Source of the DNA: an uncultured Flavobacteriales bacterium
GTDB lineage: Bacteria; Bacteroidota; Bacteroidia; Flavobacteriales_D; Sanyastnellaceae
Direction: 5' to 3'
NCBI GenBank assembly: GCA_937897625.1
Contig: CALCNZ010000211.1
Coordinates: 1-8,000, forward strand
DNA length: 8,000 nt
In this document: positions 6,548 to 8,000 of the stretch, piece by piece
Layout of the letters: each line of letters opens with the position of its first letter
Position numbering within the stretch: the first letter of the stretch is position 1
Program-made: the position numbers and the translations under genes
The notes under the pieces: model-generated
Database searches by the model: none
What the model was told of the DNA's origin: nothing
What the model saw: the letters and a program-made list of their open reading frames with translations, nothing else

Positions 6548-7407
6548 TTGCAGTTCGTTCCGAACGTGGCTATGAATAGCATCACGTCTTCGATGGTAAT
6601 GACTCCATCTTGATTCATATCGCCGAAGCACGTTCCAATTAAGTCACAACTGCCGTCGTCGACGTTCGCAACGGGATTGAAGTTATACGCCGAAGCATTC
6701 GTGCAACCCGGATATAAACACGTTCCGTTATCTACCGTTGCCAAATTATTGTAATTCGAAGCCGCACTGTTCGTGCATCCCGGAATGACCGCTGCAAACA
6801 AACAAGAGCCGTCATCGAACGTCGCTGTCGCATCGTAATTCAACGCATTCGCATACTTGCATCCGTAACACGAAGCGAAGTCGCAAGAGCCGTCGTTGGT
6901 GTTCGCAACCGGATTGAAGTTACAGCTCAACGGATTCGTGCATCCGAGAATGGATAAGTTGCATGAAAACGTTCCCTCGTAAGTCCCCGCATTGGTGAAG
7001 CTACCTCCTACTCGAATGTAATAGGTTATTCCAGCTGTAACCGAAAACACCAAATCACTTGCGAATACCGGATTCACACAAGCATCGTCGTCTTCCGCAA
7101 TAAAAGTTAAATTTCCACAAGCACCCGAATACGCATGAACACGCGTATCGTAATTGGTGTTGTTGTTACAAAGACTTACTTCCACCGTTCCACTTCCTAG
7201 TGGGGTGAACGTGTACCAAAGTTGACCGGCAGTCCCTTCAAAATTTCCTGAATCGAAATTATCTGGAAGAACGCCTAGCGTGCTTCCACTTATGGTCTGA
7301 CCGCAAGCGAGCGTCACTGCATTTGAGCAACTTGTTCCTCCCGCCTGACCGAAGGTCAACTGCGAAACGAACAAGAAGCTCAAGAGTGCAACAACGTATT
7401 TTTTCAT
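6544..7407 (-). CDS. Secreted protein: PPC-like domain, four Cys-rich DGSC repeats, dockerin-like loop
   Basis: 287 residues with a Sec signal peptide (MKK, then a hydrophobic core to about residue 20, cleavage probably after 'LTFG'). Residues about 25-150 resemble the pre-peptidase C-terminal-like beta-sandwich found in Bacteroidota extracellular proteins ('CSNAVTLACGQTISGST', 'LWYTFTP', 'YDTRVHAYSG', 'AGITYYIRVGG'). Residues 155-254 hold four 'GCTN...NY/NF...DDGSC' repeats. The C-terminus (261-287) has a dockerin-like calcium loop, 'GDMNQDGVITIED', with D263, N265, D267, T271 and D274 at ligand positions. The protein ends 'FGTNCN', with no evident type IX secretion C-terminal domain, so it may stay periplasmic or leave by another route. 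No enzyme motif is visible; a structural, adhesive or calcium-binding role is a guess. The ATG lies 7 bases after the lpd stop, suggesting co-transcription, an odd functional pairing. Confidence 0.82.
   Translation of the reverse strand: MKKYVVALLSFLFVSQLTFGQAGGTSCSNAVTLACGQTISGSTLGVLPDNFDSGNFEGTAGQLWYTFTPLGSGTVEVSLCNNNTNYDTRVHAYSGACGNLTFIAEDDDACVNPVFASDLVFSVTAGITYYIRVGGSFTNAGTYEGTFSCNLSILGCTNPLSCNFNPVANTNDGSCDFASCYGCKYANALNYDATATFDDGSCLFAAVIPGCTNSAASNYNNLATVDNGTCLYPGCTNASAYNFNPVANVDDGSCDLIGTCFGDMNQDGVITIEDVMLFIATFGTNCN
6646..6945 (-). repeat. Four tandem Cys-rich repeats (GCTN...DGSC) coding units
   Basis: Within the secreted protein, the units begin at residues 155, 182, 210 and 234, each about 21 residues from the G-C to the closing C (6945-6883, 6864-6802, 6780-6718, 6708-6646 on the minus strand), with linkers of 3-7 residues. 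The pattern is G-C, then N-Y/N-F, then A-T/A-N, D-D/N-D and G-S/T-C. Units 1 and 4 share 'NFNPVAN' and are nearly identical in DNA over that stretch. Unit 2 is the most divergent at its start (GCKY). Paired cysteines in each unit suggest one disulfide per repeat. Confidence 0.85.
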
Positions 7408-7414
7408 TTTTATC

Positions 7415-8000
7415 TTACAAGTGAATCACTTCGCCGTAAGCCGCAGCAGCAGCTTCCATAATGGCTTCACTCATGGTTGGATGTGGGTGAATGGTCTTCA
7501 CCAATTCCATACCTGTTGTTTCCAACTTGCGCAATGCCACACATTCTGCGATCATTTCGGTAACGTTCGCACCAATCAAATGTGCACCCAACAACTCGCC
7601 GTATTTCGCATCGAAAATCAATTTCACGAAACCGTCTTTGTGTCCAGCAGCACTTGCCTTTCCAGACGCACTGAATGGGAACTTACCAATCTTCAATTCG
7701 TATCCTGCCTCTTTCGCTGCTTTTTCGGTGTAACCAACGCTTGCGATTTCTGGTGAGCAGTATGTGCAACCTGGAATGTTATTGTAATCGATGGCTTGCG
7801 GGTGGTGACCTGCAATTTTCTCAACGCAAGTAATTCCCTCTGCACTTGCTACGTGAGCCAAAGCTTGACCCGGAGTAACATCACCAATAGCATAATAACC
7901 AGGAACGTTAGTTTGGTTGTAAGCGTTTACTAAGATTTTATCTCTATCAGTAGCAATACCTACTTCTTCAAGACCTATGTTTTCAATATTTGTTTTAATT
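7415..8000 (-). CDS. lpdA: Dihydrolipoyl dehydrogenase, C-terminal part
   Basis: The gene runs off the right edge; 194 C-terminal residues are visible of a protein usually about 460-480 long. The enzyme (E3) reoxidises dihydrolipoamide using FAD and NAD+ in 2-oxoacid dehydrogenase complexes and in glycine cleavage. The visible part begins 'NIGLEEVGIATDRDKI', continues through the FAD-contacting 'YYAIGDVTPGQALAHVASAEG' segment, and enters the dimerisation domain with 'PGCTYCSPEIASVGYTE', ending at the active-site 'IHPHPTMSEA', whose second His and Glu (codons at about 7483-7466) form the His-Glu pair that acts across the dimer. The frame is unbroken through the TTG at 7861, which is an internal Leu codon, not a start. 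The redox-active CXXXXC disulfide lies outside the window. The secreted-protein gene follows after only 7 bases on the same strand. Confidence 0.95.
   Translation of the reverse strand, partial: IKTNIENIGLEEVGIATDRDKILVNAYNQTNVPGYYAIGDVTPGQALAHVASAEGITCVEKIAGHHPQAIDYNNIPGCTYCSPEIASVGYTEKAAKEAGYELKIGKFPFSASGKASAAGHKDGFVKLIFDAKYGELLGAHLIGANVTEMIAECVALRKLETTGMELVKTIHPHPTMSEAIMEAAAAAYGEVIHL

Noticed and set aside
6553..6565. Short inverted repeat GTTCG-TTC-CGAAC near the cysteine desulfurase stop, considered as a terminator
   Set aside because: Only five base pairs with a three-base loop, no T-tract on either side, and it lies inside the secreted-protein coding sequence.
7421..7756. 111-residue plus-strand open frame opposite lpd
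   Set aside because: Shadow of a strongly conserved enzyme on the other strand; rich in Cys, His and Phe as expected from reverse reading, with no domain signal.
7859..7861. TTG as the start of a 148-residue protein
   Set aside because: The same frame continues unbroken to the window edge and encodes the expected dihydrolipoyl dehydrogenase sequence before this codon.

Overview
The window looks like an ordinary, very compact chromosomal segment of a Bacteroidota bacterium, most likely Flavobacteriales. Four things point there: cysteine-rich 'GCTN...DGSC' repeats in a secreted protein, a dihydrolipoyl dehydrogenase with the Bacteroidota-style 'PGCTYCSPE' motif, a match to the Bacteroidota -7 promoter element (TAnnTTTG) just before glmM, and start sites without evident Shine-Dalgarno sequences. 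The genus cannot be named from this sequence. I see no mobile element, CRISPR array, tRNA or rRNA, no intergenic stretch longer than about 65 bases, and no convincing undescribed system.

Layout. Bases 1-209 (+) hold the 3' end of holA, the clamp-loader delta subunit. It meets head-on, with overlapping stop codons, a leftward block covering 206-3963. Read in the direction of transcription, that block is acpH-like ACP phosphodiesterase, MltF-type lytic transglycosylase (TTG start), a cysteine-rich lipoprotein (GTG start overlapping the mltF stop), and a Tat-exported glycosylasparaginase. Divergent from it, at about 4026-6547 (+), lies a two-gene unit: phosphoglucosamine mutase (glmM) and a NifS/IscS-type cysteine desulfurase joined by an ATGA overlap. 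This unit converges, again with overlapping stops, on a leftward pair at 6544-8000: the C-terminal part of dihydrolipoyl dehydrogenase and, 7 bases downstream of it, a secreted repeat protein ending in a dockerin-like calcium loop.

How the genes work together. Most are housekeeping. A loose envelope and amino-sugar theme links MltF (peptidoglycan cleavage), glycosylasparaginase (GlcNAc-Asn hydrolysis), the lipoprotein between them, and the divergent glmM (GlcN-6-P to GlcN-1-P for UDP-GlcNAc). AcpH, HolA, the cysteine desulfurase and Lpd belong to unrelated pathways, so their nearness may only reflect gene packing. The least explained items are the Cys-rich lipoprotein and the secreted repeat protein. 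Start-codon choice matters in two genes: glmM (an upstream GTG is probably not used) and mltF (TTG, with an overlapping mini-ORF just before it).
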